Shown here: positions 49,801 through 59,019 of the stretch, piece by piece | How the letters are laid out: every line of letters starts with the position of its first letter | Numbering within the stretch: the stretch's first letter is position 1 | NCBI RefSeq assembly: GCF_020740795.1 | Contig: NC_067294.1 | Coordinates: 5,332,001 to 5,396,000, forward strand | DNA from: Apus apus | Lineage: Eukaryota; Chordata; Aves; Apodiformes; Apodidae | Reading direction: 5' to 3' | DNA length: 64,000 bases | Notes under the pieces: generated by a model | The model's database searches: none | Seen by the model: only the letters and a program-made list of their open reading frames with translations | What the model was told of the DNA's origin: nothing | Position numbers and translations under genes: made by a program

Positions 49801-50530
49801 GCCACCACAAACCTAATTAAAGTTCAGCAGGAGCCATGAGGGTCTTAAACAAGTCCCAAAATATTTGGGAAGGAGGGGAGAGAATGAAGATCAAATGAAG
49901 GTCAAATTGGATCTTTTTGTAGAGATCCAATTTTCTTCAACTGAGCAACTTAAAAAACAAAACAAAACAAATCAAGTGGCAAAGGGTGCTCAGCCAGCCT
50001 CTTTCCTCCCCCCTCTCTTTGGATACCCATTTTCCATATGGATTCAATATAGCCATAGGAAATGGCACGTATGACTTGCAAGGAAAAAAAAAATAAAAAA
50101 AAGCTTGTAAGCAAGCAAGTTGGCAAATCTCCTCAGCAGAGGCAAATCTCAGTGTTTAATGATGCATGTGCACCTCTAATTAAACAGGAGTTTAAGAGTT
50201 TCCAGGTCCCTCTGAACTCCACAATTTGCTCGTGCCAGGGGAGAGAAGAGCACGTCCTGCCCACAGCCCCGCGCACGCGCTCCTCTCCACCTCCTCTTTA
50301 GCAACTGCTTCCAAAACAGCCCTAGATCCTCAGCTTCACTGTTTATTCACCAGATAAGCTGCTCCAGGTCCGGTTTATATCCCGCAGGGCCTGCTTCTCC
50401 GAGATGGCTCTCTTGATCTCCTCCAGGACCAGGTTGAGCTCCTTGGAGCGCTTCAGGCTCTCCTGCTCGGCTGCGTGCAGGCGGTCCCGGAGGGCGAGAA
50501 ACTCCCGCTGGTAGATGTCCACAACGTCAC
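34811..50530 (-). CDS. MGAT4B: Alpha-1,3-mannosyl-glycoprotein 4-beta-N-acetylglucosaminyltransferase B (14 coding exons, 5' end missing)
   Basis: GnT-IVb adds a beta-1,4-linked GlcNAc from UDP-GlcNAc to the alpha-1,3 mannose arm of complex N-glycans in the Golgi (family GT54), creating tri- and tetra-antennary branches. Fourteen coding exons join in frame to 513 whole codons after a split first codon, then TGA; human is 548 residues. The piece begins at [11 protein letters not shown], so only the first about 33 residues (cytoplasmic tail and membrane anchor) are absent. Visible parts, numbered from the first whole codon: a stem coiled coil (about 10-50), GT54 catalytic core with the acidic LEDDIVAKP motif (EDD at 232-234) and the conserved KGIYYVQ before it, and a C-terminal lectin-like region ([30 protein letters not shown]). 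Potential N-glycosylation sites are at Asn52, 68 and 430. All introns are GT-AG except one probable GC-AG. Confidence 0.96.
34922..35034 (-). CDS. MGAT4B: MGAT4B exon ([11 protein letters not shown] region)
   Basis: 113 bases; completes Gly and encodes 37 residues ending in [10 protein letters not shown]. The donor is GAG|GTAAAC at phase 0. This is the C-terminal beta-rich domain, near identical to the human protein. Confidence 0.95.
35035..36033 (-). other. MGAT4B: MGAT4B intron (1.0 kb)
   Basis: GT-AG intron carrying an old CR1 fragment at about 35693-35810 on the plus strand. Nothing else seen. Confidence 0.8.
35693..35810 (+). mobile_element. Old CR1 LINE 3' fragment
   Basis: The order of short blocks GTGGGAGATGGTG, ACTGGAGGTTTTTAAGGCCA, then a GCCTTGCTCTAAGCAGAGG-like end resembles diverged CR1 3' sequence (TGGAGGTTTTCAAGGCCAG; TGCTTTGAGCAGGGGG). 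Highly decayed. Confidence 0.6.
36034..36121 (-). CDS. MGAT4B: MGAT4B exon ([10 protein letters not shown] region)
   Basis: 88 bases; encodes [20 protein letters not shown], then R-T-P-D-G-Y-I-Q-I and a split Gly. A second AG after SLQ would remove three residues, but the first acceptor keeps the human length. Confidence 0.92.
36122..36584 (-). other. MGAT4B: MGAT4B intron (463 bases)
   Basis: GT-AG intron; nothing of note seen. Confidence 0.85.
36585..36663 (-). CDS. MGAT4B: MGAT4B exon ([15 protein letters not shown] region)
   Basis: 79 bases. Its first G completes an Arg codon begun in the upstream exon, then [20 protein letters not shown] and E-V-L-P-F-D. Contains sequon Asn430-Thr-Thr. 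Donor GAC|GTAAGT. Confidence 0.94.
36664..37047 (-). other. MGAT4B: MGAT4B intron with probable GC-AG ends
   Basis: To keep the reading frame and the family sequence I-E-R-F-F-F-R, the upstream exon must end GAAAG with the intron starting GCCAGT (minus strand, from 37047). The acceptor is CTGTCACAG. No GT gives a correct join. This is therefore a probable GC-AG intron. Confidence 0.75.
37048..37241 (-). CDS. MGAT4B: MGAT4B exon ([17 protein letters not shown] region)
   Basis: 194 bases encoding [20 protein letters not shown] through the [20 protein letters not shown] segment to I-R-I-E plus two bases of Arg. Almost identical to human. Confidence 0.95.
37242..38197 (-). other. MGAT4B: MGAT4B intron (956 bases)
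   Basis: GT-AG intron; no repeat or gene recognised. Confidence 0.8.
38198..38305 (-). CDS. MGAT4B: MGAT4B exon ([16 protein letters not shown] region)
   Basis: Exactly 36 codons, phase 0 at both ends: [20 protein letters not shown], then [16 protein letters not shown]. Conserved in both MGAT4A and MGAT4B. Confidence 0.95.
38306..41227 (-). other. MGAT4B: MGAT4B intron (2.9 kb)
   Basis: GT-AG intron with a (CA)n microsatellite at 39111-39128. ORFs inside are short and unlike known proteins. Confidence 0.8.
39111..39128. repeat. (AC)n microsatellite
   Basis: Nine AC units in an MGAT4B intron. Confidence 0.9.
41228..41358 (-). CDS. MGAT4B: MGAT4B exon ([18 protein letters not shown] region)
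   Basis: 131 bases; completes Gly then [20 protein letters not shown] to NPEKDA. The hydrophobic run is part of the catalytic fold, not a membrane segment. Donor GCA|GTATGT. Confidence 0.95.
41359..42119 (-). other. MGAT4B: MGAT4B intron (761 bases)
   Basis: GT-AG intron; nothing recognised. Confidence 0.8.
42120..42234 (-). CDS. MGAT4B: MGAT4B exon with the EDD motif
   Basis: 115 bases encoding [20 protein letters not shown], then the [18 protein letters not shown] stretch and a split Gly. The acidic E-D-D triplet is the likely metal/UDP-GlcNAc-binding motif of GT54. Confidence 0.96.
42235..42607 (-). other. MGAT4B: MGAT4B intron (373 bases)
   Basis: GT-AG intron; nothing recognised. Confidence 0.85.
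42608..42683 (-). CDS. MGAT4B: MGAT4B exon ([17 protein letters not shown] region)
   Basis: 76 bases; one base completes Arg, then 25 codons ending in SKGIYYVQ. Donor CAG|GTGGGT. Confidence 0.95.
42684..43091 (-). other. MGAT4B: MGAT4B intron (408 bases) with a 14-bp duplication
   Basis: GT-AG intron. GAAGGGCTTTCCCT is repeated head to tail at 43005-43018 and 43019-43032. Confidence 0.85.
43092..43205 (-). CDS. MGAT4B: MGAT4B exon ([17 protein letters not shown] region)
   Basis: 114 bases encoding [20 protein letters not shown], then [17 protein letters not shown] plus two bases. Flanking codons are split on both sides. Confidence 0.94.
43206..45716 (-). other. MGAT4B: MGAT4B intron (2.5 kb)
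   Basis: GT-AG intron; no exon or clear repeat recognised. Confidence 0.8.
45717..45763 (-). CDS. MGAT4B: MGAT4B small exon ([15 protein letters not shown])
   Basis: Only 47 bases: 15 codons plus two bases. Aligns with human TDSQYTSAVTENIKAL. Acceptor GTTTCCAG, donor CCCT|GTAAGC. Confidence 0.93.
45764..48231 (-). other. MGAT4B: MGAT4B intron (2.5 kb)
   Basis: GT-AG intron; no exon or clear repeat recognised. Confidence 0.8.
48232..48365 (-). CDS. MGAT4B: MGAT4B exon ([17 protein letters not shown] region)
   Basis: 134 bases; completes Val then [20 protein letters not shown], continuing to [10 protein letters not shown]. This is the start of the GT54 nucleotide-binding region. Donor GAG|GTAAGA. 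Confidence 0.95.
48366..49523 (-). other. MGAT4B: MGAT4B intron (1.2 kb) with a CR1 insertion
   Basis: GT-AG intron; holds a 312-base CR1 3' end in the antisense direction to the gene. Confidence 0.85.
48637..48948 (+). mobile_element. CR1 LINE 3' end (5'-truncated copy)
   Basis: Contains the hallmark blocks GCCTACAGGAAAGCTGGAGA, GGGTGGTGAGACACTGGAAC, AGGTTGCCCAGAGAAGG, TCCCTGGAAGTGCTCAAGGC and GATCTTTAAGGTCCCTTCCA, and ends in ATTCTATGATTCTAA. This is the classic avian CR1 3' UTR region and the best evidence that the host is a bird. Only the 3' about 310 bases are present, with no reverse transcriptase coding region. Confidence 0.95.
49524..49664 (-). CDS. MGAT4B: MGAT4B exon ([12 protein letters not shown] region)
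   Basis: 141 bases. Completes Asp then [20 protein letters not shown], continuing to the HVGQGRTG motif. Contains sequon Asn68-Ile-Thr; the first about ten residues differ from human DPRLKPWNGSHRH. Confidence 0.94.
49665..50350 (-). other. MGAT4B: MGAT4B intron (686 bases)
   Basis: GT-AG intron with A-rich runs near 49950 and 50080; nothing else recognised. Confidence 0.85.
50351..50530 (-). CDS. MGAT4B: MGAT4B exon 2 (stem region)
   Basis: 180 bases; completes Gly then [20 protein letters not shown] and the coiled-coil stem [20 protein letters not shown], ending WSSLS plus one base. Sequon Asn52-Arg-Thr is here. The acceptor is CCACCCACAG, so an upstream exon ending in phase 1 is required. 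Confidence 0.96.
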
Positions 50531-52650
50531 CTGTGGGTGGAAAAGAGAGAAGCTTTCTCCTCTGTGATCTGAAGAGTTTCAAGCCATCGTACCTCCCCTA
50601 CTTCCACAATCCTTGAAACATGGATTTAGGGAGCTGTGGCCTGGCACGCACCCCCCAGCTGTGTGGGAGAGAGGGCAGTTTAACTCACAAAGCTACAATT
50701 GAAAAGCTATTCCCCTTTTTCTCTTTGACTTGGGTTTTTGGGTCATACAGAAATATGACCTGGTTCTCTGTGACCAAAGCATGCAACAAAAAATAAGTTG
50801 CATGGTCTTTATATACTCAGAAAAGGGGAGTCTGCATTAATTTTGAGAGCAATATTCTGCATCTTTCCATAGCTCCAGAAGTTTGGCTGCATGAGATGGT
50901 GACTGCCAAAGTGAGCAGGGGGGCAACCAGAGTCAAATGAAAAAGAACTGAGAGCACTGGTGGTGATTGCCTGCTAAAGCCATGAAAAACCCCAGGAATA
51001 ACAATATTTTTAACTGCCTTGCTCCTTGCTTTGGTGCCCTTATGGTACACAAAGGAAAGATCTCTAAGAGCACATGTCGAAGGGGGTTCGAGTGGGTAAT
51101 CTGGGAGAATCCCTGGAGAGTATCTCAAAGGCCTTCTCCAGATGGCATGGGGTGTCTCCCAGATGACCCCAAGTGATAGAAGGTGAGATGATGGCAAGGG
51201 AGACGTTGCTCTGCAGCAAGATGAGGGCAGGCACAGCACCTCCTCCAGCTTTGGAAGAGAGCCCCAAATTCTAACAGCAAAAGGGATTTGGGGAACATGA
51301 CCTCTCCAAGACAAGGCAGGATCAAGAATATCACACGGCAATAGCTGCCTGGATGTTTATATTGCTACAAGTGTTTGGATACAGACCTTAAGGAGACACT
51401 ATAAATGTCATATATATATATAAAAACTTTTTATAGGGTAATATAGCTTTTTATTTTGAGACGTCTTATCAGCATAACCATCTTAAGCAATAAAACGTTT
51501 GAGAGCCTTCAGCCAGAACTACCTATACAATAGCTGGGAGTGGAATTGGTGAGCCATTAATGAACCTTCCTGGGCCGTTTTTTACCCCATTACTAAGGAA
51601 ACTACTCATTAAAAATACACTCTTATCTGCAGCCACTCATGTGTTTTCAGTAAGGCCATAACTCACAAGCCTATACCTAAACCAGATTTAACCACTGAAT
51701 AGCAGACCCTTAGCCCAACTACAACCAGTAGAGTTAATGACCAAAAATACTGTGCTGGAGCTTCCCGACCCCAGGCTAAATATAGATCAGAGCCATTGAA
51801 AAAAGATACACTGACTGCATCAACAACTTCTATTTTGGGGTCCATAAAGAAAAAGAAACAGGAATTTTGCAGATCAGACGTACCCAGCTCCAAAGCACAG
51901 AGCTTCCAAGACACAGTGCTTCCCAGTCCAGCTTGCAATAATGCTTTTACCTAGGAAAAATTTCCCCCACGGGGTCTTTCCCTTCAAAAAACACCTTCTT
52001 CAAGACACACTGCTACAACACAAGGGACCCCCCTGAGGCACTTTGGCTCCTCTTGACCTTTCAGCATTATTTTCAAAGCCACCGGCACATGGGGAGGGAG
52101 CAGAGGAAGTCACACCCAGTTGACTACCCTGTCCATCTGACAACACATTTCTCAGAGAAAGTTGAGGGACAGACATAAACAAGACCAGTCCTTCCTTTTT
52201 CCTGTGTGGTGCCACTCAACCTCCATTCCCATCAAGAAAACATTTAAAAATTTGCAGAAAAAACAGATTGAAACCCAGCTTTGGGAGCTGCCAAGGGGAT
52301 TCACAGGGCGGTGTCAGGCTGTAAACTGACTCCACGATGAGCTAGCCCTTTACCTGCTGGTACCTCTCAGACATAAGAAGATACTTTTCAGCTTCCCAGT
52401 ACTCTAGATTCTGGGTTCTCCTACTTTTCTCTTTTACCAGCTGCATTTGTGAACACCAGCAAGGAGGAAGTCGTGCTTCCAGTGCTTGCACTTAACAATG
52501 GCAGGAAGCATGTTTTGCAAGGCTGGAAGCATTTGGTTCCTGGATTACCAGGGGGTCACTATCCGATGGATGCTACCAAAGCCAAACCACAGCTAAAGGC
52601 TGCCACCACATCTTGTGCTGCAATACCTGGAGCAGGGTAAAGGCAAGGCT
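50531..52650. other. Non-coding sequence upstream of MGAT4B exon 2
   Basis: Probably MGAT4B intron 1. A (TA)n run lies at 51411-51422. No exon, CpG island or clear repeat recognised. Confidence 0.6.
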
Positions 52651-52699
52651 TTGCACTTAATGTTGTGTGGGTTTTTTTTTCCAGAGCACTGCACTTCGT

Positions 52700-53215
52700 T
52701 TGTGTCAGATGTAGAAGGGAAATGTCACTGATTATTCAGTCACTAATGACCTGCCCGCCGAAGCCAAGAGCTGTACTTTTCATTAGACTGCAATGGTGAT
52801 GTGCAGTCAACCATTTGCTGCTTTTCTGGCTAATGGTTGGAAGTGAAATTGTATTTGTTTCCAGTGCTCTTGTCCTATGATGTCTTTGTAGGCTTTCCAT
52901 TCTTTAATTAAAATTTCATGAAATTTAAAAGCTGATCGATCGTGGCCGGTTCCGGTGACAGCTTCAACAGCCTGACACAAAGCCCAGGATGGGTGTACAG
53001 TTTCCCATGGATTTCCAGTAATGCCATTTTGCACTCGTTGGTCTGCAATGACACACGGATGCGGGTCTGCTGTCCTCATCCTTGCAAAAACCCTCAGCTG
53101 CTCAGCCAGGGAGGGCTCTGAAAAGCCACAAAGGGCAGCAGGAGGTAAGGGGGGGGAGAAATTGGCTCCCATCTCTACAAGCAGGGTTGGACACAAAGTG
53201 ATTTGCTGCTAATTA
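52700..53215. promoter_or_regulatory. Candidate conserved non-coding element A
   Basis: A stretch with little repeat-like sequence, many homeodomain-type TAAT/ATTA cores (CTTTAATTAAAATTTC near 52900) and scattered CpGs including GATCGATCGTGGCCGGTTCC near 52935. A 129-codon open frame on the minus strand (52807-53196) overlaps it but resembles no protein I know. The call rests on sequence texture only. Confidence 0.35.
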
Positions 53216-53719
53216 GGTTGAACAAATTTTTCAGCTAGTGTCAGTTCAGCACAGACCCTTTACTTACCTTTCAAAGCTGCAGGACTCCATATCTACATAT
53301 TTATTGTTTCCCCTCCTAGTGCAAGATAGCAGAGCTCTTAAATTATCCCCAGACTGAAGCATTGCAGGAAGAAAACTCCCAGCTATTACTATATAAAAAA
53401 AACCCAAAACCACTCAGCTTATTTTTTCTTGAGAGATAACATATTGCTTCAGGCTTCAAACATCCTGGTTTAATAAAGAAAGTCAGGTGACAGTCCACAG
53501 GACAGACCTGGGAGACCAAAAACCTCTGGAATGGGGACTTGCAGCACAAGAGTGTGCATGCCCATGCCCTGCAAATTGCATGTTTCACACCTTGCCATGC
53601 CTCATATTTGCACTCCCTGGTCTTTCACAAGCCCTCTTTAGAAGCAGGCTGGCTGTGAGGCTCCAAGCCTGCAGCTTCACACCGAGTGCCAGCCCCATCT
53701 GTCCATCTCAGTGCTTGCC

Positions 53720-53830
53720 GGAGCAGATCTGGGGGCCAACTGATCCCTGGGGCCAGGAGCGGATCTGGGGGGACTGGTCCCTGGGGCTGGGAGCAGATCT
53801 GGGGGGACTGGTCCCTGGGGCCGGGAGCAG
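53720..53830. repeat. 34-36-bp minisatellite, about 3.2 copies
   Basis: Units begin GGAGC(A/G)GATCTGGGGG at 53720, 53756, 53790 and a partial one at 53824. Unit 1 is 36 bases; units 2 and 3 are 34 bases and differ at two or three positions. G-rich. Confidence 0.9.
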
Positions 53831-54880
53831 CCGGTCAGCAGCTGTAGGAAGCGTCCAGCTCAGCATCGCTCCTTGGCTCCCGGCTCTGCTCCCAGCCCCG
53901 GCTGTGCCCAGCCACAGCTGCCAAGCTGCAGTTGTTTAGGTGAGGGCTCCAGCTGAGATCTCTGAGCAACATGAACTGCTGGTGAAGCAGCAGGCAGGGA
54001 TGGCTGGAATGGGCTTCTCTCCCAGCAGAAGGGACGCATGGATAGGGACACACTGGTGGGGCTCATGGGCTCCACACAGCTCATCTCCTGCAGACTTCCC
54101 AAGGGTTTTCATCCTCCCAAGACAACATCTGTCTAATAAAAAGTATTTCTCCATGATGGAGAATTCTGTGGCTTCATTCTTATTGAAGTGACTATTAAGT
54201 GCAAATCATGTCTGCCAACAGGTGAGGGCTGGGACATCTGCACCTGCTCTGCTTAAGCCATGTTCAGTTTTTGAGTGAAAGCAAAATACCTCATCTGAGC
54301 CTAAATCAGCACAAAATCAGACCAGTGCAAATAAAACCCCAGCCTTGAAATCTCACGCAGTCATCAGTATGGATATGTATAGATATATATAGATATATAG
54401 ATATTCTCACACACACATCTATATATACACAGTCAGGAATGTTACAATTCTGTATTCTGCGTTAGTCTTTCAAATCACTCTCCAACCTCCCAGGGAGCCT
54501 GTGGTGCATTTTAAACATGTCCATGTTTCAGGACCAATTACTTTTGGTTTTGCTCTCTGCAGATAACCTCTCCCAGCAGAGCAGACCGATGGCCAAAGCC
54601 AGAGATTTCGCTCCAATTCAATCTTTTCAAAAACAAATGCAAAGTCTTTGCTAGCTGGATTTGCCTCTCATTAGGAAGACTTTCAAGAGACTTTGTTGAA
54701 AAAGTAAAAACAACCCCCAAACCTCTAAGCCGTTTAAGAAATCATGTCTTCAAGGGCACATTTTTTGCTGCAAGAGTTCCCAGGGCCAAAAGAGCAGAAA
54801 TAAAGTGTAGTCAGTTCCTGGTTCAAGATGCACATGGAGTTGGAGCAGAAAAATAAACTGCCTACAGAAAACTTCTCTGC
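53831..54880. other. Non-coding sequence with TA/CA-rich microsatellite
   Basis: No gene recognised. A compound TATAGA/CA/TA microsatellite lies at 54371-54428. Confidence 0.65.
54371..54428. repeat. Compound (TATAGA)n/(CA)n/(TA)n microsatellite
   Basis: Alternating ATAGATATATAGATAT, CACACACACA and TATATATACA stretches over about 58 bases. Confidence 0.85.
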
Positions 54881-55320
54881 AAAGATTATGCTCCTTTTTG
54901 TTATTTAAAGCACGCCTTTAATTAATAACAAATCCTCCTCTAGGACTTGCAACGGTCCAGGGGGACTCCAGAGCACATCCTCTCTGTGCTATAGCATCAA
55001 TGTTATCCAAAAATACAAGGGATGAAGCATGAGGAACCAAGCTGGTGATCCATCCCACCCCAGCTCACCATCGTCTCCACCCCAGCCATTTACAGACACT
55101 CCTGGAGTTAGATGATGATTAGGGAATTATATTTTTTTAATGCTTTGATGTTTAATGATTTACATAATGCTGGCACTACTCCACGCGTTACACTCTAGAT
55201 TGCCCTGATTGAATCACAACATTCATTAGGTATTTTGCTAACAGAATTTCACCAGACCATTAAAATGGATATAAGGGGTAACTGTGCCGTGTCAGTGAAT
55301 TAAATTCAGCTCCTGAGATG
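54880..55320. promoter_or_regulatory. Candidate conserved non-coding element B
   Basis: Has CCTTTAATTAATAACAAATC near 54915, AATGATTTACATAATGCTGG near 55155, ACTCCACGCGTTACACTC near 55180 and TTAGGTATTTTGCTAAC near 55228. Dense homeodomain/POU-like cores and two isolated CpGs in unique-looking DNA. The call is from texture only. Confidence 0.3.
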
Positions 55321-56350
55321 TGAAAAAGGACAGTCCTGCTTTAAATGGAAATCTGATGGGTAGCATAGCCCACAGGTGTTAGATGCCTTGCACACAGCTA
55401 CACAGGGTTTGGCAGTAACTCCACAACAAACGTTTTGTACCCTTAAAAGCAAAATATTGCCCTCTGCTTATTTGGCCACTGAAGGAAGAGACCAGCTTTA
55501 GAGATTCAGCATCAACAAAAACCCCAAAGCATCCCCCCAAAAGCAACAGGGAAGTGACTCATGGAGCTACAGGTTAGTTGTGACCCTAAAAACATTCTCT
55601 TAAGTAGCAGAAAGAAAAAGAGAGGATAGTTCAGCATCCAAAATACCTCCCAAAAAGCCACTGCCCTTGTCTTGTAAACTGGGCAGGTCTTTTCTCTCAA
55701 ATCTAAAGAAACAGTAACCATGCTCCTGCAAGATGAGCAAGGTGAGAGATATATTGTCTCCCCTTCCATGAGCCAGCAGACTCAGACTTCCAGTCTTAGA
55801 CTCATCTTTTATAACCATAAATATCTTGGCAGCCTGGGATAACTGCAGCCACCAAGAACTTGGTTTGCCTTACGGAACTGAGCACCAAGACTCGCCAAGC
55901 AACAAATCAAGCACAGTCAAGGCCAGATTTCAGGGAGTGGACATTATCTGGCAGGACGAACCTCCCAAAAGCCTCCAGCATCTGCAGCTGCCCCACTGGG
56001 GGCTGATTCCTTTCCTGTAGAAAGACAGAGCATTTCAGCAGTGCCATCACCACACAGCAAACACAGATGCTTTATTCAGTAAATGTTATCTGACATTTAC
56101 AGCTCCACTGTGTGCTGAACCACCTGGATACTGAGTCAAAAAAAGACATTTTCTAGCTGCTGCTTATAAAAATACACCCTAAGTTTCTTCATAAATGTAT
56201 TTAAACCTGTTTTGAAGAAAAAAATGTTTTCAAGCGAAAACATTTTTAAATAAACTTTTCCCAGTTTCTTTATTATATTATGTTATAATTTGTGGTTAAC
56301 ACCAAGACAGAAAGTAAGAGGGAAAGCAGAGTCTTTGTTACCACTAGAAA

Positions 56351-56450
56351 GCTAATTCCAACCCCCCTGCCATGGGCAGGGACACCTTCCACTAGATCAG
56401 GTTGCCCAAAGTCCCCCCAAACCTGGCCTTTAAGACTTCCAGGGGGGGGT
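56351..56450 (-). mobile_element. CR1 LINE 3' fragment
   Basis: The plus strand reads CCCCCTGCCATGGGCAGGGA, then CACCTTCCACTAGATCAGGTT, GCCCAAAG and AACCTGGCCTTTAAGACTTCC. This is the reverse complement of the CR1 3' region. The extreme 3' end is lost. Confidence 0.85.
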
Positions 56451-57362
56451 GGTAAATGGGCACGTGTGGTCAAAGCAGCCATCAAACAGAGGAGCTATGG
56501 TTTAAGTTCCTTATCTTCACCCTCTGCCCCTTTGTTTACACTTCGCTTCAGTTCAGTCACAACTTGCAGTGTGTGCTATCCTGAATCGGGGCCCAATAGC
56601 ATATTTTAATGTGTCTGCCACCACCCTAACACACATCTCAGGGCCATCACCATGCTCCAAGCTAGACCCCGAAAGCACCATTCTGCAGCCCCAGGGTCTG
56701 TGGCACATCACAAAAACCAGTACCCAACCTCCCCACCCAGTAAAAGGCATTGGCTGTCCCAGTGGGTGACAGCAGCAGGAGGATCCTTTGCCAGAGCCCA
56801 CCCAGCTACTCACCCAGCTCTGAGGAGGCTGTCACCCTGCCCCTGGGTCAGCTGCTGGGTTTGAACATCCCACCACACCACCCTCAGGCCGAGCCAACAC
56901 ATCAGCTGGCGCAACAGGCTCATTAAAAGTCAGCCTGTCTGAAAAAATAATCCCTAAATAAAGCAAGTGGTTCCACTGGCTGCAATCTGGTGTCTGTGTG
57001 TGCTTGGTTTTTATAAGATGGCTATTTAATAAGAGCCCATGGTATAGTTAACAGCATCTCAACCTTCAACAGCTCCACATAATGAGATAGAAATGCAGTG
57101 CATCTCTCCACTGACAGTCCCTACCCAGGGAACACACTTAAGTCACTATTTCTCCTTTTGCAGCAGTAGGTTTTGATCACATTCCTGTTGCACATCTTGC
57201 TGGAGTTTAATGTTGTCTCAGCACATACATCCTCAGAAGGAGAGGGGAAAATACATATCTCCTGTGCCTTATTATTCCAAAGCAGGAGCAACTGTTTGCT
57301 TTTGACATCCAGACAGATGTTCAGACAGCAGTCACACAGACCCTTCCAAAAATAAGCTTGCC

Positions 57363-57388
57363 TTTTTTTTGTTTTTTTTTTTTTTTTT
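57363..57388. repeat. Poly(T) tract with one G
   Basis: T8-G-T17 over 26 bases. Confidence 0.85.
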
Positions 57389-58409
57389 GCATTTAGTGTC
57401 CTAAGCAGCAAGTTTTCAGAGATGACTACATTTCCCATTATGGGGATGGTGAACCACTACATGGATGGTGAACATTATCATTTCTCTTCCAAGGAAGAGT
57501 GCAAGTCACAGGGACACCTGCACCCAGACCCAAAAAACCTCCCCAGGGAGCTGCAGAAGGGATGCAGGCTCCAAAGCAAGGATGCAGACTCAGAAATCAA
57601 GAAAGCAAAGAGTGATGCCCATCACTTATGCCTAAAATGTCTCTGATCAGGGCAGAGGAGGCCGCAGAAGCTGTCAGACTGCTCTCAGGTACTGGCAGAG
57701 CAGGTTTGGGATCTGTTTCTGCAGCCCAGCTCCATGGGTGAATCACACTGAAGGATACAAAGAGCTCCAAGATCATGAAGAATCCCCTGGGTTTTGCTGT
57801 GCTGCAAACAAAGGCACTGTCAGGTGAGGAAATCCTGGGTAGGTATAAACCTCCATCAGCTTCTGCAAAAGGAACTAGTCCTTCTCATTTTTCCTGGGGT
57901 TTTATCAACCTGTTCAAGGGATTTAACCAGACAGAAAAATCACATGGCAATTTATTTTGCTGCAAAACAGCTGAGGAGAAGGGAAGAAGGCAAATACTGC
58001 CATTGATCAGAGGAGAAAGAGGATGGAATTCAATAGCAAATTTTCATCATAGCAAAAGGTTAACTATCAAGAGGAAGCCATATGAATTAGTATTAAGCCT
58101 CCCATCTAATAGATTTAGTGAGGATCTGGAGGAGATACATTTGTGAACTAGCCAAATACAGAGCTGACACAGAGATAAGTTCATCCGAGCCAGAAAAGAA
58201 GCAAACAACCAAGAGAAAAGGCATCAAAATGGTAAATTAATGCCAAAGCTGAGAGATGGAAACTAATCGGGGGTGTCAAGGTATTTTTTACATTATTTTT
58301 AATTAAACAATGTTAACTACAAAGGAGACCAGAGCATCAGGGTGTCTTGATGCTGCTCTGCAGGCAGCAGCAATCCAGGGAAAAAGAAGCAGAGGGATGG
58401 AGAAGGAAG

Positions 58410-58890
58410 CAAACAAGATGTTAGTCTGCTTAGTGAACAGGATGGGGAATAATAGTATGACGATTATAACAGTATTAAAATGATGCTGCCTAATCCCAGA
58501 ATAGTTTTCACCTCATCTGAAAAAGTATTATTACAGACTTAAAAGGGGCTTTAGAAGAGGGTGAACAGAATGATCAAAGGCCTGGGAGAAAACCCTGCTC
58601 TGCGAGGAAAGCAAAAAAAAATATGAGATTATTCATCTCAGGATAGGCATAATGATAGGGCTCATGATGAAAAGCATATAAAATAGAACGAAATAATGAA
58701 AATATATCACAGGTTTCCATTCTCCTTGTCTCAAAACATGGGAAGTAACCATTCCATTCAAATATTAATTTGAAACTGATAAAAGGAGATGTGTTGCCCA
58801 GAGAAAGCATATTGTGTCTCTGAATTCACTGCCATGGAAAAACACTGAAATGAAGAATCAAAACAATGTCAAAGAGCTGGAAGGTGTTGC
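58410..58890 (+). mobile_element. Ancient CR1/L3-like LINE 3' fragment
   Basis: Diverged but collinear with the amniote CR1/L3 3' pattern: AACAAGATGTTAGTCTGC near 58413, CACCTCATCTGAAAAAGTAT near 58511, GGTGAACAGAATGATCAAAG near 58560, CTGCGAGGAAAGC, and TCTCTGAATTCACTGCCATGG near 58818. No coding capacity remains. The boundaries are approximate. Confidence 0.65.
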
Positions 58891-59019
58891 AAGCACAGAG
58901 GCACCATGAGATGGAGCTGAGACCAAGGTAGTTAAATTACCACCCTGTCAGAGGTCCCTGGCCTCCTGGGTTAGCAGACCCCTTTTTCCCATTATTTGGG
59001 AGAAAGACTCCAAATTTCT

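Larger units (their letters stand above)
55321..58400. other. Non-coding sequence, 55.3-58.4 kb
   Basis: Contains a CR1 fragment at 56351-56450 and T-runs at 57363-57388. Several ORFs of 70-123 codons (for example 57775-58146, plus) have no recognisable family and no splice or start context that convinces me. Confidence 0.6.

Noticed and set aside
57775-58146. 123-codon plus-strand open frame
   Set aside because: No recognisable domain, no convincing start or splice signals, and it lies close to an old CR1 remnant. Treated as chance.
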